DNA from: Planctomycetota bacterium
Lineage (GTDB): Bacteria; Planctomycetota; UBA8742; UBA2392
DNA: 58,970 bases
Assembly: GCA_020425695.1 (NCBI GenBank)
Contig: JAGQRE010000005.1
Location: forward strand, 6,500 to 65,469
Direction: 5' to 3'
Position 1 is the first letter of the stretch. Every line of letters begins with the position of its first letter. The position numbers and the translations under genes were made by a program. Positions 31,526 through 40,516 of this stretch are shown here, one piece after another. Under the pieces are notes generated by a model. That model was not told the origin of the DNA, did no database searches, and saw only the letters and a list, made by a program, of their open reading frames with translations.

Positions 31526-33124
31526 ATGATGATGCGATTTGCACTGCTTGCGGCCGTTGTACTGTTTGGCACTTTTCTGACTGCACAAAGCGTGGCGGGC
31601 GGTTTCGCCATCAGCGCCGTCGTGAACCCGGTAGCTAATGGACGGGCCATGGCGTTTACGCCGGACGGTCGCCTGTTCTATGTCGAGAATTCCAGCGGCA
31701 ACATCATGATCGTGAATAACCCGACCAGCGGGTCCAGCACGCCGGTGTTGTTCGCGACGCTTAGCGACCTGAACGTACCCAGCAGCAACGACCTTGGGCT
31801 GCACGGCATTGCGATCCACCCGAACTTTCCAAGCAGCGGCACCAGCAGTGTTGATCGCTACATTTACGTCTGTTACTCAACCGGCACGGCCGGAAACCCG
31901 AGCCTTGAAGTGAAGCGCTTCCAGGAAGACGGCACGACGCCGGGTACGCCGGTTTCTTCCATCCCGACACCAATTGTCGCGGCCATTTCCATGGGCGCCG
32001 CCAGCAACAACTTTGGTGGGCGCATCACGTTTGGGCCGGGCGGTGAGTTGTTCGTGACTGTCGGCGATGGCGGTTCGTCTGTTGCTCTTGCGGGCGGGTT
32101 TGCTCAGGACGTGAATGATCGGCGCGGCAAGGTCCTTCGCTACAACGACGACGGCACCATCCCGCTCAGCAACCCGTTCACCGGTAACGCAATGTACGCC
32201 TACGGCATGCGCAACCCGCGCGGCATGGCTTTCAATCCGAGTACGGGTGATCTGTTCAGCACCGACCAGGGCAATCCGGCCAGCAGCGGCACGGACGAGC
32301 TGAACGTGATCCTGCCCAACGGCAACTACGGTTGGGACGCCAGCGGCAACAGCGGTACGCAGGGTGTGACCGGATACAACGACCCGGCCTGGGACATGAA
32401 TGCGACGTTCAATCCGTCGTGCGTAGCCTTTCACCCGACGACCGGAACGAACTTTCCGGCGGTGGGTTATCGAGGCGGCGTGGTCTACGTAGGTAGTGAA
32501 GCGTCAGCCGGCATTGAGCGAGTCGTACTTACAGGCGGTGCGGAGCGCAACGGCATCGCAAGTTGGACCTTGGCGAACGCTTTCAGCTCGCCGGTTCGTG
32601 ACCTGCAGTTCGGCCCTGATGGCAACCTGTACGTCATGACCGATTCGGTGCTTTATCGCATCACCTATACCGGCAACACGACGAATGACCCTGTAGCAAA
32701 CGCCGGCACAGACCAGACGGTGGACGAGAACACGACGGTGAACCTCGATGCCAGTTCAAGCAGTGACCCGGACGTCGGCACCACTTTGCGCTTCACCTGG
32801 AAACAAGTCGGCGGCGGTGTTCTCGTTGCACTGAACAACCCGACGACGGCAACGCCGACGTTCACCGCCCCGCTTGTTACGTTCAACCAGAGTTTCACTT
32901 TCGAAGTGATCGTTGAAGACCCAAGTGGCGGTGTCAGCAACGACTTTGTGATCGTCAACGTGAACAACGTCAGCAACCCGGGCGACGATGACGGCCCGGT
33001 AAGCTTCGAGCCTCCCGGCGAAGGCGGCTGCAGCACGGGCGAATCAAGTGGCTGGTGGTGGATGATGCTGGCTGTGTTGATGGGCAGTGTTGTCGCTATG
33101 CGCGCAACCCGGCGCGTTTGGTAG
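31526..33124 (+). CDS. PQQ-dependent sugar dehydrogenase-like protein with C-terminal anchor
   Basis: A 532-residue exported protein. The signal peptide (MRFALLAAVVLFGTFLTAQSVA) precedes a six-bladed soluble-quinoprotein-glucose-dehydrogenase-like propeller (residues about 28-390) with LGLHGIAIHPNF, GGRITFGPGGELFVTVGDGG, YAYGMRNPRGMAFNP and DLQFGPDGNLYVMTD. A PKD/REJ-type domain follows (DPVANAGTDQTVDENTTVNLD). The last 33 residues are GGCSTGES, a hydrophobic helix and an Arg cluster, the layout of a processed C-terminal sorting signal. Several adjacent start codons exist (31523-31534). Cofactor residues could not be checked, so activity is uncertain. Confidence 0.78.
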   Translation: MMMRFALLAAVVLFGTFLTAQSVAGGFAISAVVNPVANGRAMAFTPDGRLFYVENSSGNIMIVNNPTSGSSTPVLFATLSDLNVPSSNDLGLHGIAIHPNFPSSGTSSVDRYIYVCYSTGTAGNPSLEVKRFQEDGTTPGTPVSSIPTPIVAAISMGAASNNFGGRITFGPGGELFVTVGDGGSSVALAGGFAQDVNDRRGKVLRYNDDGTIPLSNPFTGNAMYAYGMRNPRGMAFNPSTGDLFSTDQGNPASSGTDELNVILPNGNYGWDASGNSGTQGVTGYNDPAWDMNATFNPSCVAFHPTTGTNFPAVGYRGGVVYVGSEASAGIERVVLTGGAERNGIASWTLANAFSSPVRDLQFGPDGNLYVMTDSVLYRITYTGNTTNDPVANAGTDQTVDENTTVNLDASSSSDPDVGTTLRFTWKQVGGGVLVALNNPTTATPTFTAPLVTFNQSFTFEVIVEDPSGGVSNDFVIVNVNNVSNPGDDDGPVSFEPPGEGGCSTGESSGWWWMMLAVLMGSVVAMRATRRVW

Positions 33125-33127
33125 TTC

Positions 33128-33212
33128 GAGGGGGTCAGACCCTGATTTCGCCCAATCGGTTTTCGGGTGTTCCTGTGAGCCGGCAAGGCGAAAACAGGGT
33201 CTGACCCCTTTG
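33128..33212. repeat. 85-bp inverted-repeat element, copy 2
   Basis: Same length and ends as the copies at 6174 and 51186. It fills the gap between two convergent genes, starting three bases after one stop and ending ten bases before the other (33223). Its core contains TTCGGGTGTTCCTGTG, which recurs at 15322-15337 ahead of the ROK gene. Confidence 0.85.
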
Positions 33213-33222
33213 GGGTGTCTGG

Positions 33223-33987
33223 CTATTTACCCAGAAGCAACCGGTCGGCGAGCATCGTCGGCAGTTGCTTGATCTCACGCAGCTTGTTGGCCGTGGCGTG
33301 GTAGTCGTACTCAACGCGGCGGAACATCAGTTTGCTGCCGTCAATCACGACATAGCATGCGCGGGTGTCATGATCGCGTGGTTGCCCGACACTTCCTATG
33401 TTGACGAGCAGTTTGCGGAAACGCCGTAGGTCAAGCTCGCCGTTGTTGAGGTTCTTCGGGTGCCCGTACTTGCCGGTCTCGCTGTAGATGCCGGGGATGT
33501 GGCTGTGCCCGCAGAAACAGAAACGGTCAAACTTCGCGAACATGCTTCTGATCTTGGCCTGGTCGAGACTGTCTTTGGGGAAGACGTATTCATGCGTCGG
33601 CTTGCGCGGGCTGCCGTGAACGAACAGCAAATCGCCCTGGCGGTGCTCACGCTTCTTGGCCAGCGAATCGAGATAGTTCCAGTACTTGTGGCGCTTGGTT
33701 TTGTCGAGGTCGGGGCTGTTCAGTTGCTCGCGGGTCCATTCAACGCTGCGCATGGCGCGCTCGTTGAAATCTTCGGCCACCAGCATCAATGCTTCTTCGT
33801 GGTTGCCGAGGATCGTGAGATCGAACCGCTCCATGGCGATGTCGAGAACTTCACACGGGTTGGGGCCGTAATCGACCAGGTCACCGAGGCAGAAAATCTT
33901 CTCGCAACCCAGGCTGTCGATGTCTTCCATGACGGCGGTGAGCGCTTCGATGTTCGCATGGATGTCCGAAACAAGAGCGATGCGCAC
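33223..33987 (-). CDS. Calcineurin-like metallophosphoesterase
   Basis: A 254-residue cytosolic phosphoesterase. All metal-binding blocks are present in order: VRIALVSDIHANIEAL (Asp and His), FCLGDLVDYGPNP (Asp), LGNHEEAL (Asn and His), LLFVHGSP (His) and FCGHSHIPG (His-x-His). Sequences of this kind include YfcE/Ppp-like phosphatases; substrate unknown. The start is the GTG at 33987, with GGAAAGG upstream and directly before the conserved first strand. The longer open frame upstream has no family match. Confidence 0.88.
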   Translation of the reverse strand: MRIALVSDIHANIEALTAVMEDIDSLGCEKIFCLGDLVDYGPNPCEVLDIAMERFDLTILGNHEEALMLVAEDFNERAMRSVEWTREQLNSPDLDKTKRHKYWNYLDSLAKKREHRQGDLLFVHGSPRKPTHEYVFPKDSLDQAKIRSMFAKFDRFCFCGHSHIPGIYSETGKYGHPKNLNNGELDLRRFRKLLVNIGSVGQPRDHDTRACYVVIDGSKLMFRRVEYDYHATANKLREIKQLPTMLADRLLLGK

Positions 33988-34157
33988 TGCCGGGCCTTTC
34001 CAAACCCACGGACGATGTGGGTCGATTCGAGTCCTGAACAACCACAGAAGTGCCTATAATCAGCGATATTACGCAGATTCGCAAGGGGCAACCTTGCGGG
34101 CGTGATGTGTTTACTTCGCGAAGCCAGAACGCGACATCGGTCTCGCGTTGAACGGAA

Positions 34158-34188
34158 AACGCCCCGGGGAGAAATCCCCCGGGGCGTT
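34158..34188 (-). terminator. Terminator of the pseudopilin operon
   Basis: AACGCCCCGGGG and CCCCGGGGCGTT form a perfect 12-bp stem with a seven-base loop, 22 bases after the last pseudopilin stop. On the minus strand TTTTCC follows. Confidence 0.85.
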
Positions 34189-34209
34189 CAGGATTCTCAC
34201 TGGCAGTTG

Positions 34210-35253
34210 TTACTTGCGCAGGATGCGCATGTCCGTGTCGTCGAGGCGATACATCGGGCCTGAAACCGGCAGTTGCACGGCGCGGGCGAATGAGCGGTAT
34301 GTGCCTGAGCCGGCGGTGTTGTCGTAACGCTCGAAGGTGCGGTCGATCATCATCAGGTCAACCATGACGACACTCGGGTAGTTCCAGCGTGCTGACGTGA
34401 AGTCACGGTCGGGCGCTGTGTTGGTGGTCCAGAGCCCGCCGAATTCAACCCGGTTGTCGCGCAGCGGCAATTGCAGTGCAACGGCCACGCCGCCGACAAT
34501 CGTTGGTTTCGGGCTTGGCTGTGCCGTGCCCTTGACCCACATCCAGTCCGAGTTGCGTGAGTCGATGTCGCACTCCGGCATGATGTCGTACTTGAAGCCG
34601 CCGTCGCGCTCACCAAGCTGGAAGGCGGCCTGGTCGTCAGCAAACATGCGCACGCCGTAAACAAAACTGGCCAGCTCGTCTTCGTGTGGCTCAATCGGCG
34701 TCGGTGATTCGCCACGCCCAATGGCCACAATCTCGGCGTTGCTGCGGATTGGGATAATGCGGCGCACCAGATAGCCACCTTCCTGTGTTTCGCCATCAAC
34801 GGCTACACGGCGACGCAGGTAGTAAGTGACGTGGGCGGTGCCGGTGACGTACTCCTTGGTGTTGGCGTCGTACCAGGTGTTGCGACCGGTAAACGACAGG
34901 AAGTCACGAATGTTAAGAGTCTGGGTGTCCTGCGGCTCCGTCCAGTCGGTGAGCTGCGAGTAGGTCTTGGTGTCGTTGCGGACGGTTTCCGGGTTGCTCA
35001 GGTCCGCAGCCATTAACGTCCGGCAGTTCAGCGTGTGGTACTGTTCAACGCCTGTTTCGAGGCGCATCAGGTCTTGCTCAATCAAGTCAAGCGAGGCGCG
35101 GGCCTGGCTGTACACGTCAACACGCTTGGCGGCGCGCAGGTACATGTACTGCGCGTTCGAGAACATCGATTGCAGCATCAGCATGATGATCAGCATCAGC
35201 GAGATCGCGATCATCAGCTCAAGCAGTGTGAATCCGCGGCGAAGATTTCTCAT
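34210..35253 (-). CDS. Prepilin-type protein, GspJ/PilW-like
   Basis: A 347-residue pseudopilin, the last gene of a five-gene cluster. The start at 35253 gives MRNLRRGFTLLELMIAISLML: a short basic leader, the Gly-Phe cleavage site for prepilin peptidase, Glu5 and a hydrophobic helix. The large C-terminal domain with an internal Tyr-rich region resembles the minor pseudopilin GspJ or PilW. Such proteins sit at the tip of the type II secretion or type IV pilus filament. The assembly ATPase, platform and secretin are not in the window. Confidence 0.82.
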   Translation of the reverse strand: MRNLRRGFTLLELMIAISLMLIIMLMLQSMFSNAQYMYLRAAKRVDVYSQARASLDLIEQDLMRLETGVEQYHTLNCRTLMAADLSNPETVRNDTKTYSQLTDWTEPQDTQTLNIRDFLSFTGRNTWYDANTKEYVTGTAHVTYYLRRRVAVDGETQEGGYLVRRIIPIRSNAEIVAIGRGESPTPIEPHEDELASFVYGVRMFADDQAAFQLGERDGGFKYDIMPECDIDSRNSDWMWVKGTAQPSPKPTIVGGVAVALQLPLRDNRVEFGGLWTTNTAPDRDFTSARWNYPSVVMVDLMMIDRTFERYDNTAGSGTYRSFARAVQLPVSGPMYRLDDTDMRILRK

Positions 35254-35334
35254 GGTCAAGCTCCGTGTCGGGGATCTGCCGCCTGTCAGGCGCCCAATCC
35301 CCGGGGTGAATTCTGTTTTCAACTACCGTGCAAC

Positions 35335-36114
35335 TTACTGGGCTGCGTTGATGTAGAAGTCCCACTCAAAGAACGGGTCGTTCAGAACATCGTCCGTCAG
35401 GTCGAAACCCTTGTAGATACGCACGTGTACGACATACAGGTCATCCAGCGGTTGCTTCGAGCCGTTGCCCGAGGCGTTGTCCACGCTGGAACGCTGTACG
35501 CTTTTGCGAATCGAAACATCGAACTGGTAGAACATGCGATCGTCCGCATCCAGCCCGTCAACCGCGCCGGCCTGCCGAAGCTCGTCCGGCAGAAAGCTGA
35601 AGACCTTGGGCTCGCCGGTATCGAACACGGCGTCGGTTCCGCTTGACGTCACGGAGTCGCGCGGCAGGACCGTAAGGCGGTCGTTTTCTGCGAAGTAGTC
35701 AATCGCGGCCGCGTCGAAGCTCTGCTTAGGCAGGCGAAAGAAGATCGTGCGTTCAACGGGGCTGCCGCCGAAGTCACCGGGGCCGGGCTTGCTGGCCGTT
35801 GCGGTCTCCCTGTCGGTTTCCCACTTGTCGCGGTAGTCGTCGGTGCGCAGGTTGATCGTCGTTTCCGGATAGTAGAAGGCGTAGATGTTGTCGGTTTCAC
35901 TGAGGTTGATCGGGCGTGCCATCGACTGCGTCATCAATGAGCGCACGTTGCGCGTGATTTCCGCGGCGCGGGTGTAGTCCATAGCCTGGCGTGACAGGCG
36001 CACGTTCGTGATGAACAGCGCCATGATCGCCGTGCCGCCCAGGGCGAAGATCGCCAGTGCGACCAGAATTTCGGTCAGGGTGAAACCCCTGCGGTGGCTC
36101 ATCTGAATTTTCAT
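35335..36114 (-). CDS. Prepilin-type protein, GspI/PilV-like
   Basis: A 259-residue pseudopilin with leader MKIQMSHRRGFTLTEILVAL; AAGGAATGCC precedes the ATG at 36114. The cleavage motif RRG-FTLTE and the hydrophobic N-helix are clear. It is longer than ordinary GspI (about 120 residues), so the assignment to the GspI/PilV class rests on the helix and position in the cluster. It is co-transcribed with the four other pseudopilin genes. Confidence 0.8.
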   Translation of the reverse strand: MKIQMSHRRGFTLTEILVALAIFALGGTAIMALFITNVRLSRQAMDYTRAAEITRNVRSLMTQSMARPINLSETDNIYAFYYPETTINLRTDDYRDKWETDRETATASKPGPGDFGGSPVERTIFFRLPKQSFDAAAIDYFAENDRLTVLPRDSVTSSGTDAVFDTGEPKVFSFLPDELRQAGAVDGLDADDRMFYQFDVSIRKSVQRSSVDNASGNGSKQPLDDLYVVHVRIYKGFDLTDDVLNDPFFEWDFYINAAQ

Positions 36115-36178
36115 GGCATTCCTTGGCAAAGCTTCGGGGTAAGTCTTGGTCAAACTCAGGGCTGACTGCGGTCTCTGC

Positions 36179-36844
36179 TTACGGCTCGCCGGTCTCTTCG
36201 CGTGACAGCACGGTTGAACGCTTCACCGCGCCCGTGGCCGAGTTGATGTCGATGTAGACGAACCTGTCGCCGTCCGTCAGCGCAAGGTCAGTCTTCAGCT
36301 GCGAAGTCTCGCCGGTGTCCAGTACGTAGCCGGGGATGTCTTCCGGGATGATCAAGCGCCCGTTGGGCAGCACGACAATCTTGTACTTGCCGGCGAAGCG
36401 GGTGTTTGCGGCATCGGGCAGGTAGGTGCTGGGGCCGCGAGGTGCGCGTTCTTTCCAGCTTCCGGCGTAGTCCACGCTGCCGCCGATCTGCCCTGCAAAG
36501 TCGAGCTGCTTGACGTAATTGACCGTTCTTTCGTTCGGCCCCGGGTCGTTGTCGATACGATAAACCGCCATGCCCGGCCCGATGGTCAGAGGCACCAATG
36601 CGCCCGGGTCGCCGTCTTCCGCCTCTTCGAAGCATACGATGACGTGGGTCTGGCGCGTGTTCATGGCTTCACTTCGGGCAAAGGCGATGAAGCCGCCGAT
36701 GTTATTACCCGACATGCTGAGACCACGCCCCTTCATGAAGCCGAGCATCACAGGAACCATCACCGTGACGAGCATCGCGATGATCGCGATAACGACCAGC
36801 AGCTCCATCAGGGTGAATCCGCGTTTGCCTTGCTTGCTTGTCAT
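36179..36844 (-). CDS. Prepilin-type protein, GspH/FimT-like
   Basis: A 221-residue pseudopilin. The start at 36844 has GAGG upstream. The leader MTSKQGKRGFTLMELLVVIA contains the cleavage site KRG-FTLME. The following FIAFARSEAMNTRQTHVIV block (helix followed by a strand) is the GspH/FimT pattern. It is a minor pseudopilin of the filament tip. A longer N-terminus (eight more codons) is open but lacks a better ribosome-binding site. Confidence 0.83.
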   Translation of the reverse strand: MTSKQGKRGFTLMELLVVIAIIAMLVTVMVPVMLGFMKGRGLSMSGNNIGGFIAFARSEAMNTRQTHVIVCFEEAEDGDPGALVPLTIGPGMAVYRIDNDPGPNERTVNYVKQLDFAGQIGGSVDYAGSWKERAPRGPSTYLPDAANTRFAGKYKIVVLPNGRLIIPEDIPGYVLDTGETSQLKTDLALTDGDRFVYIDINSATGAVKRSTVLSREETGEP

Positions 36845-36881
36845 GTCGCCTCTTTTCAAATGCTGCAACAGTGCCGGAAAG

Positions 36882-37457
36882 CTACTGCGAAATCGCTTCG
36901 CGCTTGATGACCTGGTTGTTGCGAACGTCGTAAATCAGGTCATCCGGCGTGTTCCAAAGCGTGTCTTCGCCGTTTGAGAACACGAAGCTGGTCTTTGCGT
37001 TCTTGTCGTACTCGTAGAAGATTGGCATTTCCCAGGCGTCTACGAGGTATGGCAGCCCGCCTCCGGTTTCGCGGGTGAACTTGGCGAAACTTTCCGGCTG
37101 CTGCTTCGGGTTGTAGCTCTGGTCTTTGTAGTACTTTGCGCCGTCCCAAACCGAGCGCGATGGTGCCACGTAAAACAGCATCATCTGGCTGGACGCGATC
37201 TTTTCATCACCGCTGATGCGCCCTGAAAGCGAGCCCGCATCTTTCTTGAACTTGGTCATGGTCGGCGGGACTTTGCGCCCGCAAATTTCCGGGCCGATGT
37301 TCTGAAGCAGTGAGATGGTTGCTTTCTCGTCGTTCTTGCTCAAGGCCGGTAGTACCGCGATCGCGAGCACGACAACGAGGATGGCAATGATGCCCACCAC
37401 GATCATGAGCTCGATCAGCGTGAAGCCTGCTCTGTTTCTGTGCATGTAGCTATTCAT
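36882..37457 (-). CDS. Prepilin-type protein, GspG-like
   Basis: A 191-residue pseudopilin with leader ending HRNRAG, then FTLIELMIVVGIIAILVVVLA. It shares the N-helix almost exactly with the next upstream gene (37476), so the two arose by duplication. The C-terminal domain (MPIFYEYDKNAKTSF, DDLIYD) resembles major pseudopilins of the GspG type that carry calcium sites. A second Met four codons in (MHRNRAG) is an alternative start. Confidence 0.83.
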   Translation of the reverse strand: MNSYMHRNRAGFTLIELMIVVGIIAILVVVLAIAVLPALSKNDEKATISLLQNIGPEICGRKVPPTMTKFKKDAGSLSGRISGDEKIASSQMMLFYVAPSRSVWDGAKYYKDQSYNPKQQPESFAKFTRETGGGLPYLVDAWEMPIFYEYDKNAKTSFVFSNGEDTLWNTPDDLIYDVRNNQVIKREAISQ

Positions 37458-37475
37458 GTCGTTGGCCCCCGTTGG

Positions 37476-38030
37476 CTATTCGCTGCCGTTATGGATGTCG
37501 TCGTTTTCGCCTTCAACTTCGTACAGCTGTCCGTCGGGTCCCTTTGAGATGACGTCGTAGGTGTCTTCGTTGTAGCGCTTGCCGGCGTACTTCTTGCCTC
37601 GTCCGCTGATCGTCCGTTTCACGGAGTAGTTGCGGTAGATGTAGAAGTTGTTCCAGGGGTCAAGGAACACCGGTTTGCCGCCCTCTTCGCCTTCGACGTA
37701 GACGTCGTCGGAAATGTAGGGGGCTTTGTTGTTCTTCTTGGGCTCGGTGACGAGTTCTTTGAACAACTCCGCGTTGCCCTGCCAGTACGACTCACCGTCA
37801 GAGATGTTCGGGCTTGGCGGGAAGGTGTTTGCGCTCTTGCCGTTGTCCTGCTGCCATTTCTCCATGGCGGCGGCCATCGCAGTGGTGGCAAAGTTCTTCG
37901 CCATGCCGATATCGCCCTTCTTGCGGGCGTTCAACACGACTGCGAGCAACACCACCACGAGGATGGCAATAATGCCCACGACAATAAGAATTTCGATCAG
38001 GGTAAAGCCTGATCGGGATGAGCGTCTCAT
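37476..38030 (-). CDS. Prepilin-type protein, GspG-like major pseudopilin
   Basis: A 184-residue pseudopilin, first gene of the cluster. TGGAGG lies six bases upstream of the ATG at 38030. The leader MRRSSRSG and FTLIEILIVVGIIAILVVVL helix are typical. The C-terminal region has the GspG-type FLDPWNNFYIYRNYS (usually DPWGxxY) and ISKGPDGQLYE (usually SxGPDG) motifs, so it is the best candidate for the major filament subunit. About 200 bp of gene-free sequence upstream should hold the operon promoter. Confidence 0.87.
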   Translation of the reverse strand: MRRSSRSGFTLIEILIVVGIIAILVVVLLAVVLNARKKGDIGMAKNFATTAMAAAMEKWQQDNGKSANTFPPSPNISDGESYWQGNAELFKELVTEPKKNNKAPYISDDVYVEGEEGGKPVFLDPWNNFYIYRNYSVKRTISGRGKKYAGKRYNEDTYDVISKGPDGQLYEVEGENDDIHNGSE

Positions 38031-38237
38031 CGGACCTCCAGTGATCGTCCGTATAGGGTTCTATGCAAACCCTACGCCAGAACTTGGCACGAGTCCCCGG
38101 CATTTGATGTAAATGCCGTACGTGCCGTTATTTCAACACATTCCCGAGGGGTACACCATGCTACTGCACGGCAGACTTTGTGCAAGTTTGGTGTCAGTAA
38201 GGTAACGGCGGGTCTGCGCGAAGTAAGGCGCCCAGGA

Positions 38238-38870
38238 CTAGGCCAGTTTGCCGTCTGCCAGCTCAACGACTCGGTCACTTACGCGCCCGGCGCTGTCGTG
38301 ATCATGGGTGCTGAAGATCACGATGGAGCCCGCTTCGGCCTGCTCGCGGGCGACTTTCCACAGGCGCTCGCGGGCGTCCTTATCAAGACCGGTTGAGGGT
38401 TCATCCAGCAACAGCAAGCTTGGCGAGTGAATCAGGGCGCGACACAGGGCGGCCGCTTGCTCCTGCCCCCGCGACAGCTCAGAAATCGGCAAGTCGGCGT
38501 AGCGCGTGGATTCAAAACGCTCAATCAGGGCTTCGGTACGGGTGTTGACGTCTTTGACGCCGTACAGCGCGCCGAACATGCGCAGGTTTTCGCGCATGGT
38601 CAGGGCGGCGTCCAGCATGCTCTCGTGCCCGAGATAGCCCAGATGTGACCGCGCTTTCAACGCCTTGGCGGCGAGATCAAGCTCGCCCAGCGTGATCTTG
38701 CCAGCGTCCGGGCGCAAGATCGTGGCCAGGATTCGGATCAGCGTGGTCTTGCCCGCGCCGTTGGCACCGGTAAGGGCGGTCAGGGTGCCCGGCTCGCATG
38801 TGAAATCAACGCCGCGTAGAACGTGCGTCGCGCCCCATGATTTGCAGATACCCGCGCCAACCAGCTTCAA
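38238..38870 (-). CDS. ccmA: ABC transporter ATP-binding protein, CcmA-like
   Basis: A 210-residue ABC ATPase. Walker A reads GANGAGKTTL, the signature LSRGQEQ, Walker B LLLLDEPSTGLD, and the switch His is in FSTHDHD. The size, the PGTLTALTGANGAGKTTLIRILA opening and the position as last gene of a cytochrome c maturation operon point to CcmA, which with CcmB and CcmC releases holo-CcmE in known systems. No ccmB, ccmC or ccmD is seen in the window. The start is a TTG with AGGGG five bases upstream. Confidence 0.78.
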   Translation of the reverse strand: MKLVGAGICKSWGATHVLRGVDFTCEPGTLTALTGANGAGKTTLIRILATILRPDAGKITLGELDLAAKALKARSHLGYLGHESMLDAALTMRENLRMFGALYGVKDVNTRTEALIERFESTRYADLPISELSRGQEQAAALCRALIHSPSLLLLDEPSTGLDKDARERLWKVAREQAEAGSIVIFSTHDHDSAGRVSDRVVELADGKLA

Positions 38871-38932
38871 GTATGCCCCTGTTTGTTTAATAGAGGCAGC
38901 AGCTTACCAAGTGGGGGGCAAAGCAGAATTGC

Positions 38933-40516
38933 TTACTCTTTGCCCCGCGCATCCAGCTCAACCAGGCGGTTCAACAGGCGTTGGCGATGCTCCGAGTATG
39001 CCCGCGCCGGCAGCTTCCCTTCCTTATACTCAAGCTCGAGCTGATTCACGCCTTCCAGCACTTCCTTGCGAGTCGCGGGCAACTCAGCCAGGCGCTTGAG
39101 CTGCTTCTCGCGCGGCCAGCGAAGCGTGGCCACCAGCGCACCAACAAAGGCAAGCCCAAACACGAATGCCAGCGACTTGAACAGCATGGACCAGTCGAAT
39201 TGGGCAGGATTCTGGAGAGGTTCCTGTGAGGCAGTATTGTCCGGCTCGGCCGCGCCGGTTGCGCGCTCTTCCATTTCGCGCATGGCGAGTTGCGCGTCAG
39301 CATTGAAGCCCAGTGCCACTTTTACCAGCTCGCCGGATTTGAGGTTCGGTGCGAACTCCGGGTTAGGCGGGTAGGCGTTGTTTTCAGGCTCGCCGTAAAG
39401 GCGGCGATGTGCGCCTTCCACCAGTGCTGACAGCGTAAGCTCAGGGGCGATGCGCGCGTTGGCATCAAGCACCGAGTACTCGAACATCCGCTCAAACGTC
39501 ACTTTGTCGCCGGGGCTGGAAAGCAGCACGCCGCTGTTGTGGGCGACGTGAATATGCAGCACCCCGGGCATCCCGTTCAGCGCTGGAGGTACAGGACGGT
39601 TAAAGATCAGCGTTGCGGCCCGCCCATTCGGTGATGCGTCGATTCGATACTCGGTGTCGCCGGCCCCGACCATAGCCAACACCGGGTCGCTGTTGAGCGG
39701 GTGCCAGTTGTCGGCACTGGTGTGTGCGCCCGGGCCGACGCTGACGCCTTGCCCGTGCATGCCGCCGCCGGTGCCGAATGTCCAGGCCGTTTGATTGGCC
39801 TGGGTCATGGGTGACTCGACGGGTGGCTTCGCGCTCCAGCCCTGCATATAGCTCAGCAGTGATCCGTACATGGACGGCAGGTTGCGCGCCGACATGCCCG
39901 GCGGGATCAAAATGCGCAACTCAATGTGAACCATGGCGGCGCGTGTGGGGTCCGGGTTGACGATCCGCAGCGACTCGAATACGCGGATAGCGCCGTAGCG
40001 CAAATCGGGGCGCAGGCTGTTGAAGGCATCAAGGCGATAGCTTTCGATACGCACGCCGCCGGGGTCAGCGCCGAGACGAAAGTAGTCGATCCGTTTGGTC
40101 AGCTCCGAGGATGCCTGGGTCAGCCAGATTTCCTCACGCAGGGGCCACCAGACATCGCCGACCTTGGCCGCGACGCCAAGGCGGGTTTCCAGCGGCAGAC
40201 CCTCAAGGCGATAGCTGCCGTCGCCCTGGACCTCGCCGAAAAATGTCGCGGTGGGGGTGACGGGCGCCAGTTCACCACCGAGTTGCGGAGGCTGTTCTGA
40301 GCCGGCACTCAGCGCCGTGAATGCGTCCTGCCACTGCGCCGCCGTGATCTCATTGAAGGGTGGTGCATTCGCGGGCAAGCCAACAGCACCGATCAGCGCG
40401 GCGTCATCCAGATACTCGCTGCCGCCGGCCGCATCAACGACACGCCCTGACAGAACGCCCTGCGCCGCGAGTCCGGTTGGAAGCATGAAGAACAGAAGCA
40501 GAAGAAAACGGTTCAT
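38933..40516 (-). CDS. Secreted membrane-anchored protein with CcmI-like tail
   Basis: A 527-residue protein with a signal peptide (MNRFLLLLFFMLPTGLAAQG), a carboxypeptidase-regulatory-like beta region (GVLSGRVVDAAGG ... GSYRLEGLPLETRLGVAAKV), a long extracytoplasmic part, one transmembrane helix near residue 450, and a short cytoplasmic tail. The tail reads LELEYKEGKLPARAYSEHRQRLL, resembling the N-terminal motif of CcmI (LExDxxxGKLxxxxYxxxRxxL). It overlaps the previous gene by four bases (ATGA), so it belongs to the cytochrome c maturation operon. Its function is unknown, and a haem-lyase accessory role is inference. Confidence 0.65.
   Translation of the reverse strand: MNRFLLLLFFMLPTGLAAQGVLSGRVVDAAGGSEYLDDAALIGAVGLPANAPPFNEITAAQWQDAFTALSAGSEQPPQLGGELAPVTPTATFFGEVQGDGSYRLEGLPLETRLGVAAKVGDVWWPLREEIWLTQASSELTKRIDYFRLGADPGGVRIESYRLDAFNSLRPDLRYGAIRVFESLRIVNPDPTRAAMVHIELRILIPPGMSARNLPSMYGSLLSYMQGWSAKPPVESPMTQANQTAWTFGTGGGMHGQGVSVGPGAHTSADNWHPLNSDPVLAMVGAGDTEYRIDASPNGRAATLIFNRPVPPALNGMPGVLHIHVAHNSGVLLSSPGDKVTFERMFEYSVLDANARIAPELTLSALVEGAHRRLYGEPENNAYPPNPEFAPNLKSGELVKVALGFNADAQLAMREMEERATGAAEPDNTASQEPLQNPAQFDWSMLFKSLAFVFGLAFVGALVATLRWPREKQLKRLAELPATRKEVLEGVNQLELEYKEGKLPARAYSEHRQRLLNRLVELDARGKE

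Noticed and set aside
34158..34188. Palindrome after the pseudopilin operon as a further mobile element
   Set aside because: A single stem with a T-run at the correct place on the minus strand is fully explained as a terminator.
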